In this document: piece after piece, positions 22,941-33,311 of the stretch | How the letters are laid out: each line of letters opens with the position of its first letter | How positions within the stretch are numbered: position 1 is the stretch's first letter | NCBI GenBank assembly: GCA_963580285.1 | Contig: OY757010.1 | Span: 72,134,738 to 72,198,737 of the forward strand | From: Lucinisca nassula | Lineage: Eukaryota; Mollusca; Bivalvia; Lucinida; Lucinidae | Direction of reading: 5' to 3' | DNA length: 64,000 nt | Position numbers and translations under genes: made by a program | Notes under the pieces: generated by a model | What the model was told of the DNA's origin: nothing | The model's input: only the letters and a program-made list of their open reading frames with translations | The model's database searches: none

Positions 22941-23579
22941 TATATTAAAACTTCTGGCAAGGCTCCAAGATCAGATGCAATACCTGCTGAGATCTACAAA
23001 GGAGATACTCCAGTGGCAAAGAAGATGACAGAGTTATTTCATATAATGTGCAGAAAAAAAGTCACCCCTCAAGAAGTCAAGGATGCATCAATAATCCACC
23101 TATTCAAACGGAAAGGGAACCCTCAGGTCTGTGACCATCATCGCGGATCTCTACTGTCATTGGCTGGAAAGGCCCGTGTAAGAGTGCTGCTTAACCGATT
23201 GAATGAACACCTTGAACAGTTAGTGCTTCTACCAGAAAGCCAGTGTGGGTTCAGAAAAGACAGAGGAACAATTGATATAATCTTCACAGCAAGGTAGCTT
23301 CAAGAGAAATGCCAGGAACAGAACATGGACCTATACATTACCTATTTCGACCTTATCAAAGATTTTGACACCGTCAGTCGTGAGGGTCTTGGAAAATCAT
23401 GGTGACGTTTGGATGTCCACCCAAGTTCATAGCAATGGTGAGGCAGTTCAACGATGGTTTGCTTGCACGGGTGAAAATGATGGTGAGTTTTCGGATCCAG
23501 TCCCTGTGGCCACCGGAGCAAGGCAAGGCTGTGTACTATACCCAACACTGTTCAGCATAATGTTCTCTACCATGCTCAC
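22941..23579 (+). pseudogene. LINE reverse transcriptase, 5' part, interrupted
   Basis: Encodes ASGKAPRSDAIPAEIYKG, then IIHLFKRKGNPQVCD, LLPESQCGFRKDRGT and, after a stop at 23296, LQEKCQEQN and ATGARQGCVLYPTLFSIMFS. These are RT palm and finger motifs of a non-LTR element. It has at least one stop and a frameshift near 23370. The frame is cut at the codon after ML by the LTR element and resumes at 33066. Confidence 0.92.
23575..23579. repeat. Target-site duplication, left copy (CTCAC)
   Basis: CTCAC directly before the 5' LTR, matched by CTCAC at 33066-33070. Removing the element restores an uninterrupted LINE sequence across ATGCTCACAGATGC. Confidence 0.95.
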
Positions 23580-24078
23580 TGTTACGAGATGGAATAGGAA
23601 ACCTCTCTGGTGCTTATGCACATCTAAATTATTTTAGTAGATATATGGTAGGGCGGTGCGAGTGAAATATTTTAGGTGAAATATGGTACGCAAACTGTGC
23701 GGCTCCATGAACAAGTCATGCACATGTCATACGATGTATGCATGAGTGGTTTATAGAGAGCTGTTTTTACAATACAGGGGGCCGCTAAAAGGCCGAGTCC
23801 TATAGAATTTGCCTAAAAATCGCCAACCGCCAAATTGTGCCATATATGATTTTTATTCCCGTCACGTGTTATGTTGGTGTTCGTTTTGACAGGAGTCATG
23901 TCATTGATTTATAGGGTCGTTTCATCAATTTTTCCTATGGGAAATATACTATTTGAACGCAAATCCATTATCTACTCGATTTTTGCTATCTGGCTTTGTT
24001 TGTGGCCGGTATCTCCACTTCGCCACGAACAAAGCAAGGTAATATGAGTGGGCATGATTTTCTGTTAGTATTCATAGA

Positions 24079-24086
24079 TATATAAA
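24079..24086 (+). promoter_or_regulatory. TATA box of the LTR
   Basis: TATATAAA, with GCGAACACTTTAGCAGCAGG about 20-40 bp downstream as the likely start region. The 3' LTR has the same box near 31006. Inferred from sequence only. Confidence 0.5.
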
Positions 24087-24295
24087 CCCTGAAAAAAGCG
24101 AACACTTTAGCAGCAGGTCAAGTTGTAAGAGTGAACTCAACATTGTGACGGGGAAATAGAAAGTATATTGAAAGGTATGTTAAATCTATGTTTAGTATTA
24201 TTTTTGTATGAACATGCTTGTAGGTTTTGGAGGGGTTTACTTCTAGTATACCCCAACTTTCTGAAGCCTATTCTGAATTCACTGTTGTGGCCTGT

Positions 24296-24452
24296 AGTGA
24301 TTAGGCTACTAGCTTTGCCAGCTAGACGTCGCAGAATTGATCCCAGGCTTCTCCAGTAGTAGAATGAGTCTTTCTAAGTGAGGTCCTGTCTCATGCTGAC
24401 CCTAGATGTTGGTGAGACGTAAAGTTTGGACACCCACTCATTCTAGATTCAT
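24296..24452 (+). mobile_element. SINE-derived segment inside the LTR
   Basis: Shares GAATTGATCCCAGGCTTCTC, ATGAGTCTTT, GGTGAGACGTAAA and ACACCCACTCA with the SINE at 55561-55721 (ATCGATCCCGGGCTTCTCCA...GGGACGTAAAACTCAAACAC). It is present in both LTRs (second copy about 31223-31379), so it was incorporated before the present insertion. Confidence 0.75.
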
Positions 24453-24486
24453 TTAGGCTTTTAGACCCCTTTTGTAGAATGTAATT

Positions 24487-24492
24487 AATAAA
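24487..24492 (+). terminator. Poly(A) signal of the LTR
   Basis: AATAAA about 400 bp downstream of the TATA box, so the R region would include the SINE-derived segment. The equivalent site lies at about 31414 in the 3' LTR. Confidence 0.45.
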
Positions 24493-26140
24493 CGCCGGGT
24501 CACTTGTTTGATCCATGACTTGTGACTAGCTGTGGTTAGAAAACCGTGGTTCCGTCCCAATATGATATTAGGTGTAGAGGGGACGTAAACTTAAGACGGG
24601 TTTAACCATATCTTCATCATCAGGGCAAACTCTTACAAGAGCCTGTTGGGTTATCCGTGATGATGAACCGTAATGAATTTTATTTTACAAGCATGTTCAC
24701 GTTGATTAGAAATAATTTTGTTCAAGAAGAATTACGAGTTCATTTTGTAATGATGCCGTTTTTGTCTGATAACTCAGTTTGTGCATGTATGTACATATAA
24801 AGAACGTGATGATGATAAGTGGGAGTATTTGGTCGCCACACGTCATAGCGGCCTGAGCGGCGGGGATGACGTCAGCTGCGTCATCGGCGTCGCGAGGACG
24901 GTTGTGACGGGGTGCCTACCAAATAGAGAGAATTTACGGCAAACAGTGTTGGCCCTTATGAGACACTAACAAATGTTGTGGATTATAGATGAAAATCTTC
25001 TGTTGTAGTTTCTATCTGTTATTAATGTAATGAATTTGTGAATAGCTATATTTGTGAGCCGTGTCGCGGAGAAGGATATGAAATAGAGATTGTTATGTTT
25101 CCTGTAATTGGCAGCTGACCAGGTAGCGCAAAGGCGTGGTCTGTTCAATTGCCTCTTACTTGTGATAATGTAGTGAGCACAAATTTGATGAGTATTATGC
25201 TCAGTAGTAGTGAGCATTAATTGATTTCTGTAGTGCTCAGTAGGGAAACATGAACTTTGAGTATTATTGTGTCAAGCGCTGGGTGCTGATAATTTGATGC
25301 ACAGTCAAGTTGAGTTCTGCTGTACGGTTATTTGTCGCATGCACTAATCAGCCTGTATGTCTGGTCGGCGCATGCGCAATAACGGTATATGCATGAACAT
25401 ATTCTTACTTCTCCGGGAGGGGGATCATGATATAGCATGTATGTTTTGTGACTCGTTTCTAGTCCCGTTATCGTAATTTGCAGGCACAACAATGTGTGAC
25501 CTGCTGCTCCCTGCTTCATAGCAGCAGGTACTGGTACGACGCTAGGCGTTAGGGTCCAGCAAGGGCGGACAGACCGCCGTAATCAGCGCCTACCAGGATA
25601 GAAGGAGAATCTTCTAAATCATTGTTCGTTGTAAACAAATGTGAGACCATGGAAGAGGTCAACTTACCTGCAGGTTATTTGGACGATCACTAAACCCCTG
25701 ATCGGCAAACGTGATCGCTAAACCTAGGATTATCAACTATGTTGATAGACTAGTTCTACTAGTTCGCGAGAGGAAGTTTCACGCGAGTGGGGAATTCACC
25801 CTAAGTTATAAACTGGCCAGTCGCGTCTTGTGTTATTTCTTTTTTTGTTTTTGTTGTTGTTTTTGTTGTTTGCTTCTGTAGGTATTCACGTCACCCGTTC
25901 CGAGCACAGAACAGTGTTTTGCCTTCGGAGCGGACGTCGTGAGTTGGCTACAGAAGCAACAAATTGTGATGTTTTATGTTAGTAAGTGTTGTATGTAGAT
26001 ACTGTAAATAATTCATGTCATTCATCTAACATCTTTCTTGTGCCTTACCCCACAGCTGCCCGTACACCTGTCAGAGATCACGCTCGGTTGTCTTGTCAGC
26101 ATGGGGGTTTGCGGGACGCCGTAAACCCACATGTAACATT

Positions 26141-26151
26141 TGGTGTCAGAA
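26141..26151 (+). other. Primer-binding site (tRNA-Leu type)
   Basis: TGGTGTCAGAA begins 2 bp after the LTR. It is complementary to a tRNA 3' end of TTCTGACACCA, as used by several metazoan gypsy elements with tRNA-Leu. The match weakens downstream (AAGTGAGGA). Confidence 0.75.
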
Positions 26152-26881
26152 AAGTGAGGATTTGATCTCTGGCTGGTGTTCCCGGCTGTGGAACAGCACA
26201 TTGATACTCTGAATCATCAACTTAAAAAAAAAAATAAAAAAAAAAAAATGCATTGACAGCCACATTTAGAAATTAACTTTTATCTTCCTTCCTGCGTTGA
26301 TGAAGTGCGAAACCCATGTATTCAACTGAATGGATACTGACAAGTCGATAATTTCTGAGCAGGAAGGCAAGGCAAACCCCACTTTTTCTTGGTAACGAAA
26401 AATTTAAGTAGACCCCACTTAATTGTGTTACCTGACATTCTACTAAGTTAAACTGGAGTTACTAATTGATCTTACCCACACATGGTTCTGACGTAGTGAC
26501 GTTCACAATTTACTGACGTTGACATAACGGTAGCGTTAATATTTACGCTGTGGCTTGAGGTTAGGTATGACGTGATAGAAACATTAATGGTGACTTGTTA
26601 TGATCGGAGTTTTGTAATGTGATGAAACTTCGGATTGTAGCATTTTACTGTAAACGTCGTCAGTTTATGACGTCATATTAGACTACCAGTACGCAACGTC
26701 ATACTTTGCTAAAAGCATTTGACATTTCAAATCGCGTGTGCTTTAATAACTAACGTTTTAGTTAGATTAACGCGTGTAACACATATCTTAACGTTTTAGT
26801 TAAGCCCATTCAATCATCACTGATCAGAACTGATCAGTTTATAGTGGTTTTGATAGTAACGTGAGATTTACGTTATCAATA
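26152..26881 (+). other. Leader of the LTR element
   Basis: 730 bp between the primer-binding site and the first ATG of the long frame. It contains an A-rich stretch at about 26222-26250 and no long open frame; a packaging signal would be expected here. Confidence 0.5.
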
Positions 26882-29800
26882 ATGGAGCGTTTAATGCAAA
26901 TGGGAAAGGACTTAGGTTATGAGGGGAAGGAGTTACAAGGTTTTGTTAAAGAGCAGCAAGATATTGAGCGGGCAGAAAGGCAAGAGCAAAGAGATTTAGA
27001 AAGGTTAAGGTCTGAAGAAAAGGAAAAGGAAAGGGTACATGAACTAGCTAAGTTAGAAGTAGAAGCAAAGGAAAAGGAAAGGGTACATGAACTTGAGATG
27101 GCACGCATTAAGACTGAAAGGGAGGCAAAAGAGATTAGTGAGGCCCATTTAGAACAAATAAAACATGGGTTTGAGCTACAGCACCAAGAATTAAGGAATC
27201 AGTTAGAAATGCAGAGAGCGAAGCTCGAGCTAGAATTTGAAAGGCAAAAAGCTGAGAAGGTGGCTCATGCCCGGGATCCTAAGTTACCTTATTTTGAAGA
27301 GGGTAAAGATAAAATGGATAGTTATTTATCTAGGTTTGAGAAATATGCTACGGCTAATAAATGGGATAAGAGTGTTTGGGCCGCGTATTTAAGTGCATTG
27401 CTCAAAGGGCGCGCACTTGATGTATATGACCGGTTGTCAAATGAGGATGCGGCGGATTATGAAAAGTTAAAGGACGCTTTATTAAAGAATTTTGACATGA
27501 CGGAGCGCGGATTTAGGAAGCAGTTTCGTTATAGTAGGCCCGAGAAATCAGAAACGTTCATACAGTTCAGTAGTAGACTGAGAAGTTATTTAGAAAAATG
27601 GCTTAATATGGCAAAGATAGAAAAATCTTTTCCGGCTGTCTGTGATTTCATGGCAAGGGATCAGTTCCTGGAGTCATGTAATAGAGAACTGTATGTACAT
27701 CTGAAGCCAAAACAGTTTGGTAATTTAGATGAAATGGCTAGGGAGGCAGATTTGTTTGCAGAAGCGCGCGGGGGCGTATATAGTTGCATTAATAAGGGGC
27801 AACGCGATAATAGAGGCGCAGCGCAGGGGAAACAGGACAAAGTTGACTCGAACAAACCGAGTGGAAGACCGGATATCAAGTGTAGCATATGCGGTAAGGG
27901 GCATTTAACAATTAAATGTTTTAAGAACCCCGACAGGAAACAATTGTATAGCGCAGAGGTAGGAGCAACTGGAGTTGGGGATAGCGGTGTTAAGGAAAAT
28001 TTTAACACGCGCGTAGAGACTCAAGGTTCTCAGGTTAAGAATGAGAATACGCAGAATGTAGGTCGTGGTTATACACGTGGTCGTGGTAATTTTAGAGGGT
28101 CTTTTCGCGGACGCGGTAAAAATAATAGCACACCACGTGGCGAAGCACACCAAGTTAGTTTTTGTCAGACGGAAGTAACTAGGAAAGGTGATGAGATTGG
28201 AAGTATTTTTGAAAATAAGTTTGGTGATCCTTTGATTTCGGATAGGGAGGAGTGTAGTAAGGAAACTAGGGAAGGTGTCTGTTACTTCTTAAAGGCAAGG
28301 TTACCGACGGCACAAGGATTGGTTAATAATAAAAAGGTGGTTGTATTAAGAGATACTGGGTGTACAGGCTGTGTCGTTCGGAGAAGTTTGGTTTCGGAAA
28401 GTCAGTTAATAGGGAAGGAATCAAATGTTACGTTGATTGATGAATCCACACAAAGGTATCCTTTGGCAATGATTGACATTGATTGTCCTTTTTTCACTGG
28501 GAAAACTGAAGCTTTGTGTATGGATGATACGTTGTACGATTTGGTTATCGGTAACATTGATGGATCAAAACTTCCTGATATGTCTCATTTCTCAGCTGCG
28601 GCTGTAACTAGGTCTCAAACTAGGCAGGATGAGAAGCCTTACAGAAAACTTAAGGTTCCCGATCAGATCATTAACGATGACAAGGAGGCTTTCAAGCAAG
28701 CTCAGGTTGATGATCCAACTTTGGAAAACATCAGGAAAAGGGTTGTATCTGGGAACAAGACTGTGAGTCGTGGTTTAAACCGAGGTGAAACTAGGTTTAT
28801 TGAGAAAAAAGGTTTGGCATATAGGGAGTTCACCAAGGGTAACAAAATCTCTTTCCAACTTGTGGTCCCTCAAAGTTTCCGAGGAAAGGTGTTGAAACTG
28901 GCTCATGAAACGCTTATGTCTGGACATATGGGTATTAGGAAGACTTTGGATAGAGTTGTAACTGAGTTTTACTGGCCCGGTATTTGCGGTGATGTCGCTA
29001 GATTTTGTAAATCTTGTGATATTTGTCAGAGAACTATTCAGAAAGGTCGGGTCACTAAAGTACCTCTAGGAAAAATGCCATTGATTGATACGCCATTTAA
29101 GAGGGTGGCAGTGGACATAGTTGGTCCAATTGAGCCTCGATCTGATAGGAAATCTCGGTATATTTTAACCATGATAGATTATGCGACAAGGTATCCAGAG
29201 GCGATAGCTTTACCGAGTATTGAGACGGAACGTGTCGCGGAAGCGCTTATTGAAATGTTTAGTAGGGTTGGCATTCCTGATGAAATGTTGACTGATTGTG
29301 GATCACAGTTTACTGCTGAGGTAATGAAGGAAGTCAGCAGACTTCTTTCTCTTCAACAGTTAACGTGTAGTCCGAGACACCCAATTTGCAACGGACTGAT
29401 AGAGCGTTTCCACGCTACGTTAAAGCAGATGTTACGTCGCATGTGTGCTGAACGTCCAAAAGATTGGGATAAATATCTTCCAGCTTTATTATTTGCGGTA
29501 AGGGAAGTCCCACAAGAGTCTTTAGGATACTCCCCTTTTGAGTTGTTATATGGACGTAACGTCAGAGGTCCAATGGCAATATTAAGAGAATTATGGGCTG
29601 AAGAGGTACGCGATGAGCAAGTTCTTTCGACGTATCAATACGTTATTGAGCTTAGGGAACGGTTAGAGCAGACATGCAAATTAGCGCGTGATAATTTAAA
29701 GAAGGTTCAGATTAAGCAGAAAGCTTATTATGATAAAGGCGCGAGGTCGCGTAAATTTGACGTCGGCGACAAAGTACTGTTGTTACTACCGACAGACAGT

Positions 29801-30334
29801 AATAAATTATTGCTTCAATGGAAAGGTCCTTATGAAGTGGTTGAGGTAGTAAGCAGAATGGATTATAAAATTGACGTCAATGGAAATGTTAACACATATC
29901 ACGCTAACATTCTGAAGCAATATGTTGAGCGTCAGACTGTGACGTCTCATTGTCTGGTCTCTGAACCTATTTTGTCGACAGACAGTCATGACAGAAATGA
30001 CGTCGACGAGTCTTCATTTGAAGACAGCAGTTTTAAAACTGCAGAGCAACAGGAAAGTGACGGCGACGTTAGCGTCCCACACACACTAACGTCAGTAGAC
30101 AGTGAGGAAACAGAGGAGAGTGAGGAGACAGAAGGGCTGAGAGAACAGCGCCTTGCAGGACTGACATGTCAGACAGACCAAATTATATGGACCACATTTA
30201 TGTCAGAACCTGTGAAATCAATCAAATCTGTTAAGCCAGAAAGGCCACCTCCAGTGAGATTAAAACGATATCCGTTTTCTAACAAACAACAGAGTGTCAG
30301 GGGAACAGGAAAATTCTGGGGCAAACCACCGTAG
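26882..30334 (+). CDS. Gag-protease-integrase polyprotein, no RT
   Basis: 1150 residues from the ATG at 26882 (the frame is open from a GTG at 26861, unlikely as a eukaryotic start). Residues 20-130 form a charged coiled coil. A Gag capsid-like region follows (about 135-300). The zinc knuckle at 334-346 is CX2CX3HX4C, one residue shorter than usual. An RGG-rich stretch lies at about 393-415. The aspartic protease has DTG at 491-493 and a later LVIGN. The integrase has H675, H682, C712 and C715, a DX59DX35E core (D745, D805, E841) and GPY at 982-984. The last 140 residues are acidic and Ser/Glu-rich. All catalytic residues I can check are intact. No RT YXDD or RNase H is present. The frame is unbroken and the LTRs are young, consistent with recent mobility in trans. 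Confidence 0.95.
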   Translation: MERLMQMGKDLGYEGKELQGFVKEQQDIERAERQEQRDLERLRSEEKEKERVHELAKLEVEAKEKERVHELEMARIKTEREAKEISEAHLEQIKHGFELQHQELRNQLEMQRAKLELEFERQKAEKVAHARDPKLPYFEEGKDKMDSYLSRFEKYATANKWDKSVWAAYLSALLKGRALDVYDRLSNEDAADYEKLKDALLKNFDMTERGFRKQFRYSRPEKSETFIQFSSRLRSYLEKWLNMAKIEKSFPAVCDFMARDQFLESCNRELYVHLKPKQFGNLDEMAREADLFAEARGGVYSCINKGQRDNRGAAQGKQDKVDSNKPSGRPDIKCSICGKGHLTIKCFKNPDRKQLYSAEVGATGVGDSGVKENFNTRVETQGSQVKNENTQNVGRGYTRGRGNFRGSFRGRGKNNSTPRGEAHQVSFCQTEVTRKGDEIGSIFENKFGDPLISDREECSKETREGVCYFLKARLPTAQGLVNNKKVVVLRDTGCTGCVVRRSLVSESQLIGKESNVTLIDESTQRYPLAMIDIDCPFFTGKTEALCMDDTLYDLVIGNIDGSKLPDMSHFSAAAVTRSQTRQDEKPYRKLKVPDQIINDDKEAFKQAQVDDPTLENIRKRVVSGNKTVSRGLNRGETRFIEKKGLAYREFTKGNKISFQLVVPQSFRGKVLKLAHETLMSGHMGIRKTLDRVVTEFYWPGICGDVARFCKSCDICQRTIQKGRVTKVPLGKMPLIDTPFKRVAVDIVGPIEPRSDRKSRYILTMIDYATRYPEAIALPSIETERVAEALIEMFSRVGIPDEMLTDCGSQFTAEVMKEVSRLLSLQQLTCSPRHPICNGLIERFHATLKQMLRRMCAERPKDWDKYLPALLFAVREVPQESLGYSPFELLYGRNVRGPMAILRELWAEEVRDEQVLSTYQYVIELRERLEQTCKLARDNLKKVQIKQKAYYDKGARSRKFDVGDKVLLLLPTDSNKLLLQWKGPYEVVEVVSRMDYKIDVNGNVNTYHANILKQYVERQTVTSHCLVSEPILSTDSHDRNDVDESSFEDSSFKTAEQQESDGDVSVPHTLTSVDSEETEESEETEGLREQRLAGLTCQTDQIIWTTFMSEPVKSIKSVKPERPPPVRLKRYPFSNKQQSVRGTGKFWGKPP

Positions 30335-30490
30335 CTTATTAGCTAATTTTACTTAAGAAAATTTGGGGGCAGACTACCTAAGTAGGTAATTCTTCGCACG
30401 GTTGTTGTGTAAATAGCTGTCTTGTTTAGAAAGGTTCATCCTATTCCATCTCTATACACAAAGAAAAAACATTTTTGATTGTTTTTTCTC

Positions 30491-30506
30491 CAAAAGGGGA
30501 AACCTT
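30491..30506 (+). other. Polypurine tract
   Basis: AAAAGGGGAAACC lies just upstream of the 3' LTR, where plus-strand DNA priming is expected. Confidence 0.75.
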
Positions 30507-33065
30507 TGTTACGAGATGGAATAGGAAACCTCTCTGGTGCTTATGCACATCTAAATTATTTTAGTAGATATATGGTAGGGCGGTGCGAGTGAAATATTTT
30601 AGGTGAAATATGGTACGCAAACTGTGCGGCTCCATGAACAAGTCATGCACATATCATACGATGTATGCATGAGTGGTTTATAGAGAGCTGTTTTTACAAT
30701 ACAGGGGGCCGCTAAAAGGCCGAGTCCTATAGAATTTGCCTAAAAATCGCCAACCGCCAAATTGTGCCATATATGATTTTTATTCCCGTCACGTGTTATG
30801 TTGGTGTTCGTTTTGACAGGAGTCATGTCATTGATTTATAGGGTCGTTTCATCAATTTTTCCTATGGGAAATATACTATTTGAACGCAAATCCATTATCT
30901 ACTCGATTTTTGCTATCTGGCTTTGTTTGTGGCCGGTATCTCCACTTCGCCACGAACAAAGCAAGGTAATATGAGTGGGCATGATTTTCTGGTAGTATTC
31001 ATAGATATATAAACCCTGAAAAAAGCGAACACTTTAGCAGCAGGTCAAGTTGTAAGAGTGAACGCAACATTGTGACGGGGAAATAGAAAGTATATTGAAA
31101 GGTATGTTAAATCTATGTTTAGTATTATTTTTGTGTGAACATGCTTGTAGGTTTTGGAGGGGTTTACTTCTAGTATACCCCAACTTTCTGAAGCCTATTC
31201 TGAATTCACTGTTGTGGCCTGTAGTGATTAGGCTACTAGCTTTGCCAGCTAGACGTCGCAGAATTGATCCCAGGCTTCTCCAGTAGTAGAATGAGTCTTT
31301 CTAAGTGAGGTCCTGTCTCATGCTGACCCTAGATGTTGGTGAGACGTAAAGTTTGGACACCCACTCATTCTAGATTCATTTAGGCTTTTAGACCCCTTTT
31401 GTAGAATGTAATTAATAAACGCCGGGTCACTTGTTTGATCCATGACTTGTGACTAGCTGTGGTTAGAAAACCGTGGTTCCGTCCCAATATGATATTAGGT
31501 GTAGAGGGGACGTAAACTTAAGACGGGTTTAACCATATCTTCATCATCAGGGCAAACTCTTACAAGAGCCTGTTGGGTTATCCGTGATGATGAACCGTAA
31601 TGAATTTTATTTTACAAGCATGTTCACGTTGATTAGAAATAATTTTGTTCAAGAAGAATTACGAGTTCATTTTGTAATGATGCCGTTTTTGTCTGATAAC
31701 TCAGTTTGTGCATGTATGTACATATAAAGAACGTGATGATGATAAGTGGGAGTATTTGGTCGCCACACGTCATAGCGGCCTGAGCGGCGGGGATGACGTC
31801 AGCTGCGTCATCGGCGTCGCGAGGACGGTTGTGACGGGGTGCCTACCAAATAGAGAGAATTTACGGCAAACAGTGTTGGCCCTTATGAGACACTAACAAA
31901 TGTTGTGGATTATAGATGAAAATCTTCTGTTGTAGTTTCTATCTGTTATTAATGTAATGAATTTGTGAATAGCTATATTTGTGAGCCGTGTCGCGGAGAA
32001 GGATATGAAATAGAGATTGTTATGTTTCCTGTAATTGGCAGCTGACCAGGTAGCGCAAAGGCGTGGTCTGTTCAATTGCCTCTTTCTTGTGATAATGTAG
32101 TGAGCACAAATTTGATGAGTATTATGCTCAGTAGTAGTGAGCATTAATTGATTTCTGTAGTGCTCAGTAGGGAAACATGAACTTTGAGTATTATTGTGTC
32201 AAGCGCTGGGTGCTGATAATTTGATGCACAGTCAAGTTGAGTTCTGCTGTACGGTTATTTGTCGCATGCACTAATCAGCCTGTATGTCTGGTCGGCGCAT
32301 GCGCAATAACGGTATATGCATGAACATATTCTTACTTCTCCGGGAGGGGGATCATGATATAGCATGTATGTTTTGTGACTCGTTTCTAGTCCCGTTATCG
32401 TAATTTGCAGGCACAACAATGTGTGACCTGCTGCTCCCTGCTTCATAGCAGCAGGTACTGGTACGACGCTAGGCGTTAGGGTCCAGCAAGGGCGGACAGA
32501 CCGCCGTAATCAGCGCCTACCAGGATAGAAGGAGAATCTTCTAAATCATTGTTCGTTGTAAACAAATGTGAGACCATGGAAGAGGTCAACTTACCTGCAG
32601 GTTATTTGGACGATCACTAAACCCCTGATCGGCAAACGTGATCGCTAAACCTAGGATTATCAACTATGTTGATAGACTAGTTCTACTAGTTCGCGAGAGG
32701 AAGTTTCACGCGAGTGGGGAATTCACCCTAAGTTATAAACTGGCCAGTCGCGTCTTGTGTTATTTCTTTTTTTGTTTTTGTTGTTGTTTTTGTTGTTTGC
32801 TTCTGTAGGTATTCACGTCACCCGTTCCGAGCACAGAACAGTGTTTTGCCTTCGGAGCGGACGTCGTGAGTTGGCTACAGAAGCAACAAATTGTGATGTT
32901 TTATGTTAGTAAGTGTTGTATGTAGATACTGTAAATAATTCATGTCATTCATCTAACATCTTTCTTGTGCCTTACCCCACAGCTACCCGTACACCTGTCA
33001 GAGATCACGCTCGGTTGTCTTGTCAGCATGGGGGTTTGCGGGACGCCGTAAACCCACATGTAACA
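30507..33065 (+). repeat. 3' long terminal repeat
   Basis: 2559 bp, same ends as the 5' copy. I noted differences at about six bases, for example CACATATCAT for CACATGTCAT, CTGGTAG for CTGTTAG, GAACGCAAC for GAACTCAAC, and CAGCTACCC for CAGCTGCCC, all within an otherwise identical sequence. Confidence 0.95.
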
Positions 33066-33070
33066 CTCAC
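33066..33070. repeat. Target-site duplication, right copy (CTCAC)
   Basis: CTCAC directly after the 3' LTR, matching 23575-23579. Confidence 0.95.
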
Positions 33071-33311
33071 AGATGCATTCCAGGCTGTTGACAATGGTGT
33101 ACCTATTAGATATCGCTTTGATAGGAAGCTTTTCAATCTCAGAAGGTTGCAAGGTGAAGACGGTGGTGCTAGATGAGTTCCTCTTTGCTTATGACAATGC
33201 AAAAGGTGCTCCGACAGAACAGAAGATGCAAAGTGTCTTACTACTGTAATAGCTATGTCCACACAATCAGCATCAAAAAGACTGAGGTAGTCTATCAGCC
33301 AGCACCTGACA
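33066..33311 (+). pseudogene. LINE reverse transcriptase, middle part
   Basis: Resumes the frame cut at 23579: TDAFQAVDNGVPIRYRF and KLFNLRRLQ, then VLDEFLFAYDNAKGAPTEQKMQ. The catalytic FADD is changed to FAYD. It continues in another frame to VVYQPAP, then breaks at about 33312. Confidence 0.9.

Larger units (their letters stand above)
23580..26138 (+). repeat. 5' long terminal repeat
   Basis: 2559 bp, starting TGTTACGAGATGG and ending CCACATGTAACA. Contains a TATA box at 24079, an SINE-derived segment at about 24296-24452, an AATAAA at 24487, a possible small intron at 25982-26055 and a GTTGTTGTTTTTGTTG run near 25850. Confidence 0.95.
23580..33065 (+). mobile_element. Young LTR retrotransposon lacking RT, 9486 bp
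   Basis: A complete unit: TGTTAC...GTAACA LTRs of equal length (2559 bp), 5-bp target duplication, primer-binding site, one long Gag-protease-integrase frame and a polypurine tract. I found only about six differences between the LTRs, so insertion was recent. It belongs to the Ty3/gypsy group, judged by the integrase with a GPY/F motif. Reverse transcriptase and RNase H are absent from all of 26139-30506, so it must depend on another element for cDNA synthesis. Gmr1-like gypsy elements place integrase before RT, so loss of a downstream RT-RNase H segment would give this layout; that is inference. Confidence 0.93.

Noticed and set aside
24168..25519. Short frames inside both LTRs (63-83 codons)
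   Set aside because: Identical in both LTRs only because the LTRs are identical; they carry no recognised protein signal.
26861..26881. GTG at 26861 as start of the Gag-integrase protein
   Set aside because: A eukaryotic retrotransposon should start at ATG; the first in-frame ATG is 26882 and the intervening residues carry no motif.
28522..28540. MDD in the protease region as an RT YXDD motif
   Set aside because: The residues CMDD lie in the protease beta strands, about 30 residues after DTG, with no RT finger or palm motifs around them.
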